Below are positions 27,237 through 36,229 of a stretch of 59,350 nucleotides of DNA, one piece after another (position 1 is the stretch's first letter; the number at the start of each line of letters is the position of its first letter). Source of the DNA: Mesorhizobium sp. ORS 3324 (lineage in GTDB: Bacteria > Pseudomonadota > Alphaproteobacteria > Rhizobiales > Rhizobiaceae); assembly GCA_000824825.2 (NCBI GenBank), contig LM655187.1, positions 30,534 through 89,883 on the forward strand. The letters are read 5' to 3'. The position numbers and the translations under genes are program-made. The notes below the pieces were generated by a model. It was not told the origin of the DNA. It saw nothing but the letters and a program-made list of their open reading frames with translations, and made no database searches.

Positions 27237-30200
27237 ATGAACATTCAGCCGAAACATACCCATCCGCTGATCCTTACGGGCCGCGACGTGACGGCCGTGC
27301 TTGGGCCGACCAATACCGGCAAGACCCATCTCGCCATCGAGCGCATGGTGGCGCATGAGAGCGGCGTCATCGGCCTGCCGCTCAGACTGCTCGCCCGCGA
27401 GGTCTACGCCCGCGTCTGCGAGAAGGTCGGCGCCCACAAGGTGGCGCTGGTCACCGGCGAAGAGAAGATCGTACCGGCGAGCGCGAAATATTCGGTCTGC
27501 ACCGTGGAGGCGATGCCGCGCGAGACCGATGCGGCCTTCGTCGCCATCGACGAGGTGCAGCTTGCCGGCGACCTCGAACGCGGCCACATCTTCACCGACC
27601 GCATCCTGCACCTGCGCGGCCGCCAGGAGACGCTGCTTCTTGGCGCCGCCACCATGCACGGTATCCTGCAGCGCCTGCTGAAGGGCATCTCTGTGGTGAC
27701 GCGGCCACGGCTGTCGCACCTGGCCTATGCCGGCTCGAAGAAGCTCACCCGCCTGCCGCGGCGCACGGCGATCGTCGCCTTCTCCGCCGACGAGGTTTAC
27801 GCCATTGCCGAGCTGATCCGCCGCCAGCAGGGGGGTGCTGCCGTCGTGCTCGGCGCGCTCTCGCCACGCACCCGCAATGCCCAGGTAGAAATCTTCCAGT
27901 CGGGCGATGTCGACTATCTCGTCGCCACCGACGCCATCGGCATGGGGCTTAATCTCGATCTCGACCATGTCGCTTTCGCCCAGAACCGCAAATTCGACGG
28001 CTACCAGTACCGCAACCTGACCGCCGCCGAGCTCGGTCAGATCGCCGGCCGCGCCGGGCGGCATGTGCGCGACGGCACCTTCGGCGTCACCGGCCAGGTC
28101 GATCCGCTCGACGAGGAGCTGGTCCAGAAGATCGAGGGGCACGACTTCGATCCGGTGAAGGTGCTGCAGTGGCGCACCGCCGATTTCGATTTCACCAGCC
28201 TCGATGCGCTGAAACGCTCGATCGAGACCAGCGCGCCGGTCGAAGGATTGACGCGCGCGCTGCCGGCTGTGGACGCGCAGGCGCTGGAACATCTGTCGCG
28301 CGACGAAGACATCCGCGCGCTCGCCTCCGGTGCCGAGCGTGTGGCGCTCTTGTGGGAAGCCTGCGCGTTGCCGGACTACCGCAAGATCGCGCCCGCCCAG
28401 CATGCCGACCTCATCGCCTCGATCTACATGGACCTTGCGCGCCATGGCCATGTCGACGAGAATTACATGGCCGAGCAGGTGCGGCGAGCCGACACGACGG
28501 ATGGCGATATCGACACGCTGTCGCACCGGATCGCCCAGATCCGCACCTGGACCTTCGTCTCCAACCGACCGGGCTGGCTGGCCGATCAGGCACACTGGCA
28601 GGAAAAGACGCGCGAAATCGAAGACAGATTGTCGGATGCGCTGCATGAGCGGTTGACGAAACGCTTCGTAGACCGCAGGACTTCCGTCCTCATGCGGCGC
28701 CTTAGAGAAAATACCATGCCTGAAGCCGAAATCAGCCCATCCGGAACCGTCCTCGTCGAAGGCCATCATGTCGGCGAGCTGCAGGGATTCCGCTTCACCG
28801 CCGACCAGAGCGCCGGCGGCGAGGATGCCAAGGCGGTGCGCACCGCCGCCCAGAAGGCGCTCAGCACGGAGTTCGAGGCGCGCGCCGAACGCTTCGCCGC
28901 CTGCGCCAACGGCGATCTCGCCCTGGGCTCGGACGGCATCCTGCGCTGGATCGGCGCGCCGATCGGCACGCTGGTCGCCGGCGACGAGGCGCTGAAGCCG
29001 CGGCTTGTGTTGCTTGCCGACGAGCAGCTCACCGGGCCGGCCCGTGACAAGGTCGCCGCGCGCGCCGAGCGTTTCGTCAATTTCCAGATCGAGACGCTGC
29101 TGAAGCCGCTGGTCGATTTGAAGAACGCCGAGCAGCTCGCCGGCATCGCCCGCGGCATCGCTTTCCAGCTCGTCGAGCATTTCGGCCTCATCAACCGCCG
29201 CGACATCGCCGAGGAAATGAAGTCGCTCGACCAGGAAGGCCGCGCCGCGCTTCGCCGGCTGGGCGTCCGCTTCGGCGCCTACCATGTCTTCGTGCCGGCG
29301 CTGATCAAGCCGGCGCCCGCCGGGCTGGTGACGCTGCTCTGGGCGCTGACCAACGACGGCAAGGAGAAGCCCGGCTTCGGCGACGTGGTCCACGCGCTGG
29401 CCTCGGGCCGTACCTCGGTGGTCATCGATCCGGCCTTCGACAAGACCTTCTACAAGCTCGCCGGCTATCGCAATCTCGGCCGCCGCGCCGTGCGCGTCGA
29501 CATCCTCGAGCGGCTGGCCGACCTCATCCGCCCGGCCACCAACTGGAAGCCCGGCCTCGGCCAGCGTCCCGACGGCGCCTATGACGGTCACGCCTTCATG
29601 GTGACGCCGCCGATGATGTCGATCCTCGGCGCCACCGCCGACGACATGGAGGAGATCCTCAAAGGTCTCGGCTATCGCGCCGAGCCGAAGCCGGCCGCCG
29701 AGGTGAAGGCCAAGCTCGAGGCGCTGGACAACGCCGCCCGCGAGGCCGCCGCGGCGAAGCTGGCAGCGGAAGAGGCCGCGCGCGCCGCGCAGGCGGCCGC
29801 GGCAACGGCCGCCGATGCTGCTGCCGAAGCGCCGGCCGAGAACTCGGAGACCGTGGCCGATGCGAATGCGGCGGAAGCCCCGGCCGGAAGCGTGGAGCCC
29901 GTTGCCGAAACAGCCGAGCAGGACGCCGCCGAAGCGGAAACGCATGCGGAGGCAACTGCTGCGCCGGACGAACAAAGCGACGCGCCAGCCGGCGAGGCCC
30001 AGCCGGAGATTTCGGCGGCAAACGAGGCCGAGCCGGCTGAAGCGGCGGCTCCGGAAGCCGCTGGCGAAGCCCCCGCTGAGGAAGAGCCGAAGCCGATCCT
30101 GCTTTGGCGGCAGGCGCGTTTCGATCATCAGCGACCGCGCTATCGTCATGACAACCGTCGCGACCACCGCCAGCGTGGCGGGCAAGCCGCGCGCGATGGT

Positions 30201-30542
30201 CAGGCGAGCGCCACAGGCGGCCAGGCCGGCGATCGGCAGGCCCATGAGGGCCGTCGCGACCAGCGCGACGGCGCCGGCAAGCCGCGATTCGATCGCAGCA
30301 AGTTCAAGCCGAAACCGGAACGCGAGGGCGGCGAACGGCGCGAAGGCCGGCCGCAGGGCGAGCGTCCCGACCGCCGCGAGGGCCGACCGGACTGGAAGGG
30401 CAACAGGCCGGACGGCAAGGGAAATGCTTCCGCCGGCAAGCCTGCCTTCCAGAGCAAGCCGCACGAGGAGCGCCCGCAGCGCTTCGATCCGGATTCGCCC
30501 TTCGCCAAGCTCGCCGCCTTGCGCGACCAGCTGAAGAAGTAG
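27237..30542 (+). CDS. SUV3-like ATP-dependent RNA helicase with charged C-terminal tail
   Basis: A 1101-residue Ski2/SUV3-type superfamily 2 helicase. Walker A is GPTNTGKT at 23-30, DEVQ (motif II) at 105-108, and QIAGRAGR (motif VI) near 270. The mitochondrial SUV3-like C-terminal regions follow up to about 825. The last 270 residues are low complexity: an Ala/Glu-rich part (about 830-955), then an Arg/Gly/Asp-rich part likely to bind RNA, and a short conserved end. Family role is RNA unwinding in degradosome-like complexes. The ATG at 27237 fits the family start; an upstream in-frame ATG would read through the repeat region. The next gene starts 14 bp later. Confidence 0.92.
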   Translation: MNIQPKHTHPLILTGRDVTAVLGPTNTGKTHLAIERMVAHESGVIGLPLRLLAREVYARVCEKVGAHKVALVTGEEKIVPASAKYSVCTVEAMPRETDAAFVAIDEVQLAGDLERGHIFTDRILHLRGRQETLLLGAATMHGILQRLLKGISVVTRPRLSHLAYAGSKKLTRLPRRTAIVAFSADEVYAIAELIRRQQGGAAVVLGALSPRTRNAQVEIFQSGDVDYLVATDAIGMGLNLDLDHVAFAQNRKFDGYQYRNLTAAELGQIAGRAGRHVRDGTFGVTGQVDPLDEELVQKIEGHDFDPVKVLQWRTADFDFTSLDALKRSIETSAPVEGLTRALPAVDAQALEHLSRDEDIRALASGAERVALLWEACALPDYRKIAPAQHADLIASIYMDLARHGHVDENYMAEQVRRADTTDGDIDTLSHRIAQIRTWTFVSNRPGWLADQAHWQEKTREIEDRLSDALHERLTKRFVDRRTSVLMRRLRENTMPEAEISPSGTVLVEGHHVGELQGFRFTADQSAGGEDAKAVRTAAQKALSTEFEARAERFAACANGDLALGSDGILRWIGAPIGTLVAGDEALKPRLVLLADEQLTGPARDKVAARAERFVNFQIETLLKPLVDLKNAEQLAGIARGIAFQLVEHFGLINRRDIAEEMKSLDQEGRAALRRLGVRFGAYHVFVPALIKPAPAGLVTLLWALTNDGKEKPGFGDVVHALASGRTSVVIDPAFDKTFYKLAGYRNLGRRAVRVDILERLADLIRPATNWKPGLGQRPDGAYDGHAFMVTPPMMSILGATADDMEEILKGLGYRAEPKPAAEVKAKLEALDNAAREAAAAKLAAEEAARAAQAAAATAADAAAEAPAENSETVADANAAEAPAGSVEPVAETAEQDAAEAETHAEATAAPDEQSDAPAGEAQPEISAANEAEPAEAAAPEAAGEAPAEEEPKPILLWRQARFDHQRPRYRHDNRRDHRQRGGQAARDGQASATGGQAGDRQAHEGRRDQRDGAGKPRFDRSKFKPKPEREGGERREGRPQGERPDRREGRPDWKGNRPDGKGNASAGKPAFQSKPHEERPQRFDPDSPFAKLAALRDQLKK

Positions 30543-30556
30543 CTCGGCCGGCTGCC

Positions 30557-30943
30557 ATGGTTGGAGAAGGCCGCCAGCGTATCGACAAATGGCTGTTCTT
30601 CTCACGCGCGGTGAAATCGCGGTCGCTGGCGGCGAAGTTCGTCGTCGCCGGACGCGTCCGCATCAATCGCGACAAAGCAGCGCAGGCCTCGGATCTGGTG
30701 AAGCCCGGCGACGTGCTGACCATCACGCTCGATCGACGAATCCTCGTCTGGAAGGTCCTTGATTGCGGAACCCGGCGCGGTCCGGCCGAACAGGCGCGGC
30801 TGCTCTATGAGGATATGTCGCCGCCGCCGGCGCCCAAGGGTGAGGCCGTTCCCGACGCCATTCCGGCGCTGCGCGAGGCCGGCAGCGGCCGCCCGACCAA
30901 GCGGGAGCGCCGACAAACCGACCGGCTGCTTGGCGACGACTGA
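30557..30943 (+). CDS. S4-domain RNA-binding protein (HslR-like)
   Basis: A 128-residue protein. The S4 domain (about 7-70) reads [20 protein letters not shown] and [20 protein letters not shown], with the KPGDVLTI turn. A basic C-terminal tail follows. It is related to HslR (Hsp15), which binds free 50S subunits carrying nascent chains in E. coli. It follows the helicase gene by 14 bp and is probably co-transcribed, suggesting RNA or ribosome quality control. Confidence 0.92.
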   Translation: MVGEGRQRIDKWLFFSRAVKSRSLAAKFVVAGRVRINRDKAAQASDLVKPGDVLTITLDRRILVWKVLDCGTRRGPAEQARLLYEDMSPPPAPKGEAVPDAIPALREAGSGRPTKRERRQTDRLLGDD

Positions 30944-31091
30944 CTATACGCCCGGATCCGGTTGCGGCACGCGGCTGGAATTCCGTTCCGCGATGCCGGC
31001 CCGGGCAGCAAGCCCTGCCCTTGCCAGCGGCGGACAAAGGCGTTACCTCACCTTCAAAAGCCCAGCAAAATGGGGCGTCCCGGAGCCTGCA

Positions 31092-31430
31092 ATGACCTAT
31101 GTCGTGACCGATAATTGCATAAAATGCAAATACATGGACTGCATCGAGGTCTGTCCGGTCGACTGTTTCTACGAAGGCGAGAACATGCTGGTCATTCACC
31201 CGGACGAGTGCATCGACTGCGGCGTCTGCGAGCCCGAATGCCCGGCCGACGCGATCAAGCCGGATACCGAGCCCGGCCTCGACAAATGGTTGCAGATCAA
31301 TTCCGAATATGCCGAGAAATGGCCCAACATCACCGCCAAGAAGGAACCGCCGGCGGATGCCAAGACCTTCGACGGCGAGGCCGGAAAGTTCGAGAAATAT
31401 TTCTCGCCGGAGCCTGGCGAAGGCGACTGA
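31092..31430 (+). CDS. fdxA: Seven-iron ferredoxin (FdxA type)
   Basis: A 112-residue soluble electron carrier. The cysteines fit the 7Fe pattern: Cys9, Cys17 and Cys50 for a [3Fe-4S] cluster and Cys21, Cys40, Cys43 and Cys46 for a [4Fe-4S] cluster, with Cys12 and Cys25 extra. The C-terminal extension with [18 protein letters not shown] is typical of alphaproteobacterial FdxA. The start at 31092 was chosen because the family begins Met-Thr-Tyr-Val-Val; the long upstream frame overlaps the S4 gene. It lies 148 bp after that gene. Confidence 0.95.
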   Translation: MTYVVTDNCIKCKYMDCIEVCPVDCFYEGENMLVIHPDECIDCGVCEPECPADAIKPDTEPGLDKWLQINSEYAEKWPNITAKKEPPADAKTFDGEAGKFEKYFSPEPGEGD

Positions 31431-31811
31431 CGCGCGCGCCGGCGATGTCGGCATGACGCAACGTAACGGGTCCGATACAATTACTGTCTTGACAGGCAGT
31501 GATGAAGCTCGGCCTTTGCGAACGCAGCAAAACCTTGATTCTTCCGACTTTTTGTGTTACATAAGCGGAACATGCCGGTGACACAACGTCGATTTATGGC
31601 GCTAACGCCCCAAATCACTGAAAGGTGAGCTTCTCAATCCGGACCAGAGCGATCTGGGGCAGGCGGTCGCATTTGTGCGGTTAGCCGGCCTCGGCCTATC
31701 CGGTGAGTTCATCATGTTGCTCATGTTGCGCGGCTACGGTCGGCTTTCGCCGATCGCACGGGTTTTGGGCCGGCATGATGCCGGTAACACAACTAAGGAG
31801 TTCAGGGCGTA
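31431..31811. other. 381-bp gene-free leader region of carD
   Basis: It holds the carD promoter (31535-31563) and about 240 bases of leader. A short direct repeat ATGCCGGTRACACAAC occurs at about 31571 and 31779. I see no gene or recognised riboswitch in it. Confidence 0.7.
31535..31563 (+). promoter_or_regulatory. Sigma-70-type promoter of carD
   Basis: -35 TTGATT (31535-31540), 17-bp spacer, -10 TACATA (31558-31563). Non-consensus -10 elements are common at CarD-stimulated promoters, so autoregulation is possible. Confidence 0.55.
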
Positions 31812-32393
31812 ATGGCAACGATCACCCCGCAGAAGAAGTCCACCGCGGCCCGTCACGGGTTCAAGACCGGCGAGTTCATCGTCTATCCGGCGCACGGCGT
31901 CGGCCAGATCGTGGCGATCGACGAGCAGGAAGTTGCGGGGCACAAGCTGGAGCTGTTCGTCATCGATTTCCAGAAGGACAAGATGCGGCTCAAGGTGCCG
32001 GTCGCCAAGGCGACCTCGATCGGCATGCGCAAGCTGTCGGAAGAGGACTATGTCGATCGCGCGCTGAAGGTTGTACAGGGCCGCGCCCGCATCAAGCGCA
32101 CCATGTGGTCGCGCCGCGCGCAGGAGTATGACGCCAAGATCAATTCCGGCGACCTGATCTCGATCTCGGAAGTGGTGCGCGACCTCTACCGCGCCGACAA
32201 CCAGCCGGAGCAGTCCTATTCCGAGCGCCAGCTCTACGAAGCCGCGCTCGACCGCATGGCCCGCGAGATCGCCGCCGTCAATCGCATGTCAGAGACGGAA
32301 GCCGTTCGCCTCATTGAGGTCAACCTCAACAAGGGCCCGAAGCGCGGCGCCAAGGCCGACAACGAGGAAGCCGAGCAGGAAGAAGCTGCCTGA
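31812..32393 (+). CDS. carD: CarD family transcriptional regulator
   Basis: A 193-residue CarD_CdnL_TRCF-domain protein that binds the RNA polymerase beta subunit and stabilises the open complex at rRNA and growth genes. The RNAP-interaction Tudor-like domain reads FKTGEFIVYPAHGVGQIVAI through VIDFQKDKMRLKVP (about 17-65). The helical DNA-binding part follows with LYRADNQPEQSYSERQLYE. The C-terminal tail is Lys/Glu-rich. It is monocistronic with a strong terminator. The symbol cdnL would be equally valid. Confidence 0.93.
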   Translation: MATITPQKKSTAARHGFKTGEFIVYPAHGVGQIVAIDEQEVAGHKLELFVIDFQKDKMRLKVPVAKATSIGMRKLSEEDYVDRALKVVQGRARIKRTMWSRRAQEYDAKINSGDLISISEVVRDLYRADNQPEQSYSERQLYEAALDRMAREIAAVNRMSETEAVRLIEVNLNKGPKRGAKADNEEAEQEEAA

Positions 32394-32415
32394 GCTTTTT
32401 CACTTTTGAGTTCGA

Positions 32416-32444
32416 AGAACCCGGCCTTGCGCCGGGTTTTTTGT
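32416..32444 (+). terminator. Rho-independent terminator of carD
   Basis: AACCCGGC-CTTGC-GCCGGGTT is followed by TTTTG, 20 bases after the stop. Confidence 0.9.
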
Positions 32445-32452
32445 TGGGTGCC

Positions 32453-32557
32453 TACCCTCCCCCTTGTGGGGAGGGTCGCTGCGAAGCAGCGGGGCGGGGG
32501 TGCGGCGCCGACCCACACCCGGACCCTTCGGTCCGACCTCCCCACAAGGGGGAGGTA
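32453..32557. repeat. Palindromic intergenic element (CTCCCCCTTGTGGGGAG type)
   Basis: A 105-bp element with terminal inverted repeats of about 24 bp (left TACCCTCCCCCTTGTGGGGA, right its near-complement). Each arm is itself palindromic. It lies between convergent carD and the ABC ATPase gene. Confidence 0.8.
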
Positions 32558-32564
32558 AGGAGCT

Positions 32565-33335
32565 TCAGCCGCCCGCTTCCCTCTGCGCCTCTTCCTGCCG
32601 CAGCGAGGCGATAAAGCGCTTGGTCCGCTCGCGCTCTGGATTGTCGAACACGACCGAGGCCGGGCCCTTCTCGACGATCGCTCCGGCATCGAGGAACACC
32701 ACCTCCTGCGCGATCTTGGAGGCGAGCCTGAGATCATGCGTGGCCATCACCATGGTCGTGCCCTCGCGGGCGAGCTGTCCAAGAACCTCGACCACCTCCT
32801 GCGCCAGTTCCGGATCGAGCGCCGAGGTCGGCTCGTCGCAAAGCAGCACGCGCGGCGACGGTGCCAGCGCCCGGGCAATCGCCACGCGCTGCTGCTGGCC
32901 GCCGGAGAGCGTTGCCGGCCAGGCATCGGCCTTGTGCGCCATGCCGACCTTTTCCAGCAGCGCCATTGCCCGCTCGCGCGCCCGCGCCTGCGGCCATTTC
33001 AGCACCGTCACCAGCCCTTCCATGACGTTCTCGATCGCTGTGCGATGCGGAAAGAGCTGGAAATTCTGGAACACCATGCCCGTCTGCAGGCGCACGCGCT
33101 GGACATCTCTTGCCGGCACCTTGCCGCCCGGGTGGAACGCAAGCGTCTCGTCGCCGATGCGCAAGCTGCCGGAGGTCGGGATCTCCAAGAGGTTGATGCA
33201 GCGCAAAAGCGTGCTTTTGCCGCCGCCCGAAGGCCCGACCAGCGCCGTGACGCTGCCTTCGTCGATGCTGACGGTGACACCTTTGAGGACAGGGTTATCG
33301 CCGAAGCGCTTCTCGATGTTGGTGAGGCCGATCAT
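32565..33335 (-). CDS. Polar amino-acid ABC transporter, ATP-binding protein
   Basis: A 256-residue ABC ATPase of the HisP/GlnQ class on the cytoplasmic face. Walker A is GPSGGGKST, the signature LSGGQQQRVAIARAL and Walker B VLLCDEPTSALDPE, then the H-loop in MATHDLRLA. The first codons overlap the permease stop by four bases (ATGA), so translation is coupled. With the permease and the binding protein it makes a complete importer. The amino acid cannot be told by reading. Confidence 0.95.
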   Translation of the reverse strand: MIGLTNIEKRFGDNPVLKGVTVSIDEGSVTALVGPSGGGKSTLLRCINLLEIPTSGSLRIGDETLAFHPGGKVPARDVQRVRLQTGMVFQNFQLFPHRTAIENVMEGLVTVLKWPQARARERAMALLEKVGMAHKADAWPATLSGGQQQRVAIARALAPSPRVLLCDEPTSALDPELAQEVVEVLGQLAREGTTMVMATHDLRLASKIAQEVVFLDAGAIVEKGPASVVFDNPERERTKRFIASLRQEEAQREAGG

Positions 33336-34012
33336 GCATTGGCCTCCAGGAAGCCGCCATAGCGGTTGAGCCGCACCTCCAGCCGCGCCTGCAAGGCAGA
33401 TAACACCGAGCTCATCACCAGGTAAAGGGCCGCCGCCTCGACATAGAGGATCAGCGGCTCATAAGTGGTGGCGACGATGCGCTGCGCCGCCTGGAACATC
33501 TCCGGCACCGTTATCGCCGCCGCGAGCGAGGTATCCTTGACCAGCGAGATGAAAGTGTTGGAAAGCGGCGGCACCGCGACGCGGCCTGCTTGCGGGAGGA
33601 TCGTGCGCCGCATCGCCTGGCTCCAGGTCATGCCGATCGAATAGGAGGCCTCCCACTGCCCTTTCGGCACCGAGCCGATGACGGCGCGGATGATCTCCGA
33701 GGTGTAGGCGCCGATGTTGAGCGTGAAGCCGATCAGCGCGGCAGGGAAGGCGTCGAGCAGGATGCCGACGGACGGCAGGCCATAGAAGATCAGGAAGAGC
33801 TGGACGAGCAACGGCGTGCCGCGAAAAATCCAGACATAGAAGCGCACGAGCGCGACCAGCGGCTTCGGGCCGAACAGCCTGAGGAGCGCTGTGATGAGCC
33901 CGGCGATGAGCCCGAGGGCAAAAGACAGCAGCGTCAGCGGCACGGTGAAGATCAATGCTGCCCACAACAGCGTCGGCAGCGACTCCAACATCAGTTGCAA
34001 CCAGTGCGACAC
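33332..34012 (-). CDS. Polar amino-acid ABC transporter, permease
   Basis: A 226-residue HisMQ/GlnP-type permease with about five membrane helices. The EAA loop is EASYSIGMTWSQAMRRTILP followed by QAGRVAVPPLSNTFISLVKD. FYVWIFRGTPLLVQLFLIFY is the typical third segment. It overlaps the ATPase gene by four bases and lies 115 bp after the binding-protein gene. One permease suggests a homodimer in the transporter. Confidence 0.95.
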   Translation of the reverse strand: MSHWLQLMLESLPTLLWAALIFTVPLTLLSFALGLIAGLITALLRLFGPKPLVALVRFYVWIFRGTPLLVQLFLIFYGLPSVGILLDAFPAALIGFTLNIGAYTSEIIRAVIGSVPKGQWEASYSIGMTWSQAMRRTILPQAGRVAVPPLSNTFISLVKDTSLAAAITVPEMFQAAQRIVATTYEPLILYVEAAALYLVMSSVLSALQARLEVRLNRYGGFLEANA

Positions 34013-34068
34013 GGAGGCCTTCTCCTTTCCGGATGCGACATGCGCGGTATTTTTGAACGACTATCACG

Positions 34069-34106
34069 AAAAAACCGGCGGGCCGTCAAAGACGGCCCGC
34101 CGGGAT
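34069..34106 (-). terminator. Hairpin after the binding-protein gene
   Basis: On the minus strand CCGGCGGGCCGTC-TTT-GACGGCCCGCCGG is followed by TTTTTTCG. It probably lets the binding protein be made in excess of the permease and ATPase. Confidence 0.88.
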
Positions 34107-34127
34107 TCAAAGTGAAGACGATGTGGC

Positions 34128-34901
34128 TTACTGCGAGACGTCCTGGCCGAAATAGGTGTCGGCGATCTTCTTGTAAGTGCCGTCGCCCTTGATGTCGGCC
34201 AGCGCCTTGTTGATCGCGGCGACCAGTTCCGGATCGCCCTTGCGCACGATGACGCCGGAATAGTCGGCGTTCGCTTCCTGTGCGGCGATCTTCACATTGG
34301 CGTCGGGCTTGTGCTTCTTGAAGTCGAGGAAGGACAGGCTGTCGTTGATGGTGGCGTCGGCGCGGCCGGTGAGCAGCAGTTGGATCGACTGGTCGAAGCC
34401 GTCGGTGCCGACCAGCTGGGCGCCGTTCTTCTCGGCGAGCTTGCCGAAATTCGAGGTCAGCGACTGTGCGGCCTTCTTGCCCTTGAGATCGGCGAAGGTC
34501 TTGATCTCGCTGTCGTCGCCGCGAACGATCAGCACCGCCTTGGAAGCGATGTAGGGATCGGAGAAATCATACTTGGCCTTGCGGGCGTCGGTGATGCCGA
34601 CCTCGTTGATGACGGCGTCGTAGCGGTTGGCGTCGAGGCCTGCGATCAGGCCGTCCCACTTGCCTTCGAGGAACTGGACCTTGACGCCGAGCCTCGCGGC
34701 GACCGCCTTGGCGATCTCGACGTCGAAGCCGACCAGCGCTCCGGATTCGTCATGATAGGTGAAGGGCGCGTATGTGCCCTCCGTGCCGACCTTGAAGACG
34801 CCGGCCTGCTTGATCTGATCGAGATTGGCGCCGGCGTGACCGGCGGTGACCGTCAGAACCTGCAGCGTTCCGGCGACGAGGAGCGATTTGAGCCATTTCA
34901 T
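34128..34901 (-). CDS. Polar amino-acid ABC transporter, substrate-binding protein
   Basis: A 257-residue periplasmic binding protein of family 3. The signal peptide MKWLKSLLVAGTLQVLTVTA ends near residues 23-25 (GHA-GAN). The SBP_bac_3 core shows FKVGTEGTYAPFTYHDESGA, LVGFDVEIAKAVAARLGVKV and the hinge around RADATINDSLSFLDF. It resembles cystine/polar amino acid receptors. It is the first gene of the transporter set, with a terminator-like hairpin between it and the permease gene, and is divergent from rpoH. Confidence 0.93.
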   Translation of the reverse strand: MKWLKSLLVAGTLQVLTVTAGHAGANLDQIKQAGVFKVGTEGTYAPFTYHDESGALVGFDVEIAKAVAARLGVKVQFLEGKWDGLIAGLDANRYDAVINEVGITDARKAKYDFSDPYIASKAVLIVRGDDSEIKTFADLKGKKAAQSLTSNFGKLAEKNGAQLVGTDGFDQSIQLLLTGRADATINDSLSFLDFKKHKPDANVKIAAQEANADYSGVIVRKGDPELVAAINKALADIKGDGTYKKIADTYFGQDVSQ

Positions 34902-35207
34902 TTTTCTGTGATCCCGTTTTGACCGGTTCCCCGGCTCATCGTGAGAGCCGCAAACTGGCAGATAGATGTCGGCGAAATAAGGAACCAGATTTCAAAAATC
35001 GGCTCAGCCAGAAATCCGATTCTCTAAGCCATCCTGAATCTCGGCAAGCGGCTTCCCGGTCCGATAACAAAGCCATGCCCGGCGCACTTGCTGTGCGCCT
35101 CTGCCGCAACGGAACCATCCATGCGCCTGGCACGTTGCAGGCTGTTGTAGGGCGCGGTGACATCTTTTCAACGGTCATCAGCGAAACGACCGCCAAGAGG
35201 AGCCGGC
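34902..35207. other. Divergent promoter region, ABC transporter / rpoH
   Basis: 306 bp without a gene. It contains the EcfG-type promoter of rpoH (35111-35136). Nothing else could be assigned. Confidence 0.75.
35111..35136 (+). promoter_or_regulatory. EcfG (general stress response) type promoter of rpoH
   Basis: -35 GGAAC (35111-35115) and -10 CGTT (35133-35136) with a 17-bp spacer match the EcfG/RpoE2 consensus GGAAC-N16/17-CGTT. It lies 72 bp before the rpoH start. RpoE2 control of rpoH2 is known in Sinorhizobium meliloti. Confidence 0.75.
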
Positions 35208-36071
35208 ATGATTGAAGACGCGGCAGGACGGACACTGGTCCGGGCGGCAATGAAGGCACCTTATCTCGAGCGCGACGAAGAACACCTTCTGGCCTTGCGA
35301 TGGAAGGAGGAGAACGACCACAACGCGCTGCACAGGATCACGGTTGCCCATATGCGCCTGGTGATTTCCATGGCCTCGAAATTCCGGCACTACGGCCTGC
35401 CCCTCGGCGACTTGATCCAGGAAGGCCATGTCGGCCTGCTGGAGGCAGCGGCCCGCTTCGAGCCCGCCCGCGAAGTGCGCTTCTCGACCTACGCCACCTG
35501 GTGGATCCGCGCCTCGATGCAGGACTACATCCTGCGCAACTGGTCGATCGTGCGCGGCGGCACGAGCTCGGCACAGAAGGCCTTGTTCTTCAACCTGAGA
35601 CGGCTGCGCGCGCGGCTGGCCAATGGCGCCGAGCCGATCTCCAACGCCTCGCTCTACCGCGAGGTGTCGGCCGCGCTCGGCGTGCCCGAAGCCGATGTGG
35701 CGATGATGGACTCGCGCCTTTCGGCTCCGGACAGCTCGCTCAACACCCCGCTCGCTGACGAGAACGGCGCCGCCGAGCGGATGGATTTTCTGGTCTCGGA
35801 GGATCCGCTTCCCGACGAAGTGGTTGGCGAAACGATCGATGTCGAGCGCCGCGCGGTCTGGCTGAAAAGCGCGCTCCGCGCGCTCAACGCCCGCGAGCTC
35901 AGGATCATCGAGGAGCGGCGGCTGAGCGATGATGGCGCTACCCTGGAGTCGCTCGGCGAGGCGCTCGGCATCTCCAAGGAACGCGTGCGCCAGATCGAAG
36001 CGCGCGCCATGGAAAAGTTGCGGGCGGCGCTGGTCAAGCAGAACCCTGAATTCCTGGCTGAAGCCGCCTGA
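35208..36071 (+). CDS. rpoH: RNA polymerase sigma-32 factor, RpoH2-like
   Basis: A 287-residue heat-shock/stress sigma factor. Region 2 contains DLIQEGHVGLLEAAARFEPA and FSTYATWWIRASMQDYILRN. The RpoH box QKALFFNLRRLRA follows. Region 4 HTH is ESLGEALGISKERVRQIEAR. The start at 35208 was chosen because an AGAGGAGCC ribosome site precedes it and the extension upstream lies in the promoter. The EcfG-type promoter argues for the RpoH2 rather than the RpoH1 paralogue. Confidence 0.95.
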   Translation: MIEDAAGRTLVRAAMKAPYLERDEEHLLALRWKEENDHNALHRITVAHMRLVISMASKFRHYGLPLGDLIQEGHVGLLEAAARFEPAREVRFSTYATWWIRASMQDYILRNWSIVRGGTSSAQKALFFNLRRLRARLANGAEPISNASLYREVSAALGVPEADVAMMDSRLSAPDSSLNTPLADENGAAERMDFLVSEDPLPDEVVGETIDVERRAVWLKSALRALNARELRIIEERRLSDDGATLESLGEALGISKERVRQIEARAMEKLRAALVKQNPEFLAEAA

Positions 36072-36229
36072 AAGCTGAAGCTGCGATTCGACGTCGCCGA
36101 CAAGCCATCGGTCGGCCATCCCGGCAGTCTTTCTTCATCCGTATCTGCGGATTGTGAATTCTTTAACAGACCCTTGCGTCGTAAACTGTCTTCCTAAATG
36201 CACCAGATCAGAGCGGATGGGGGCTTGCC

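Noticed and set aside
27222..30605. A 1127-codon open frame antisense to the helicase gene
   Set aside because: Composition is Arg/Gly/His-rich without any domain pattern, and the opposite strand carries clear helicase motifs. It is a GC-driven shadow.
31571..31590. EcfG-like promoter before carD (GGAAC then CGTC)
   Set aside because: The spacer is 15 bases and the -10 is CGTC instead of CGTT, outside the consensus.
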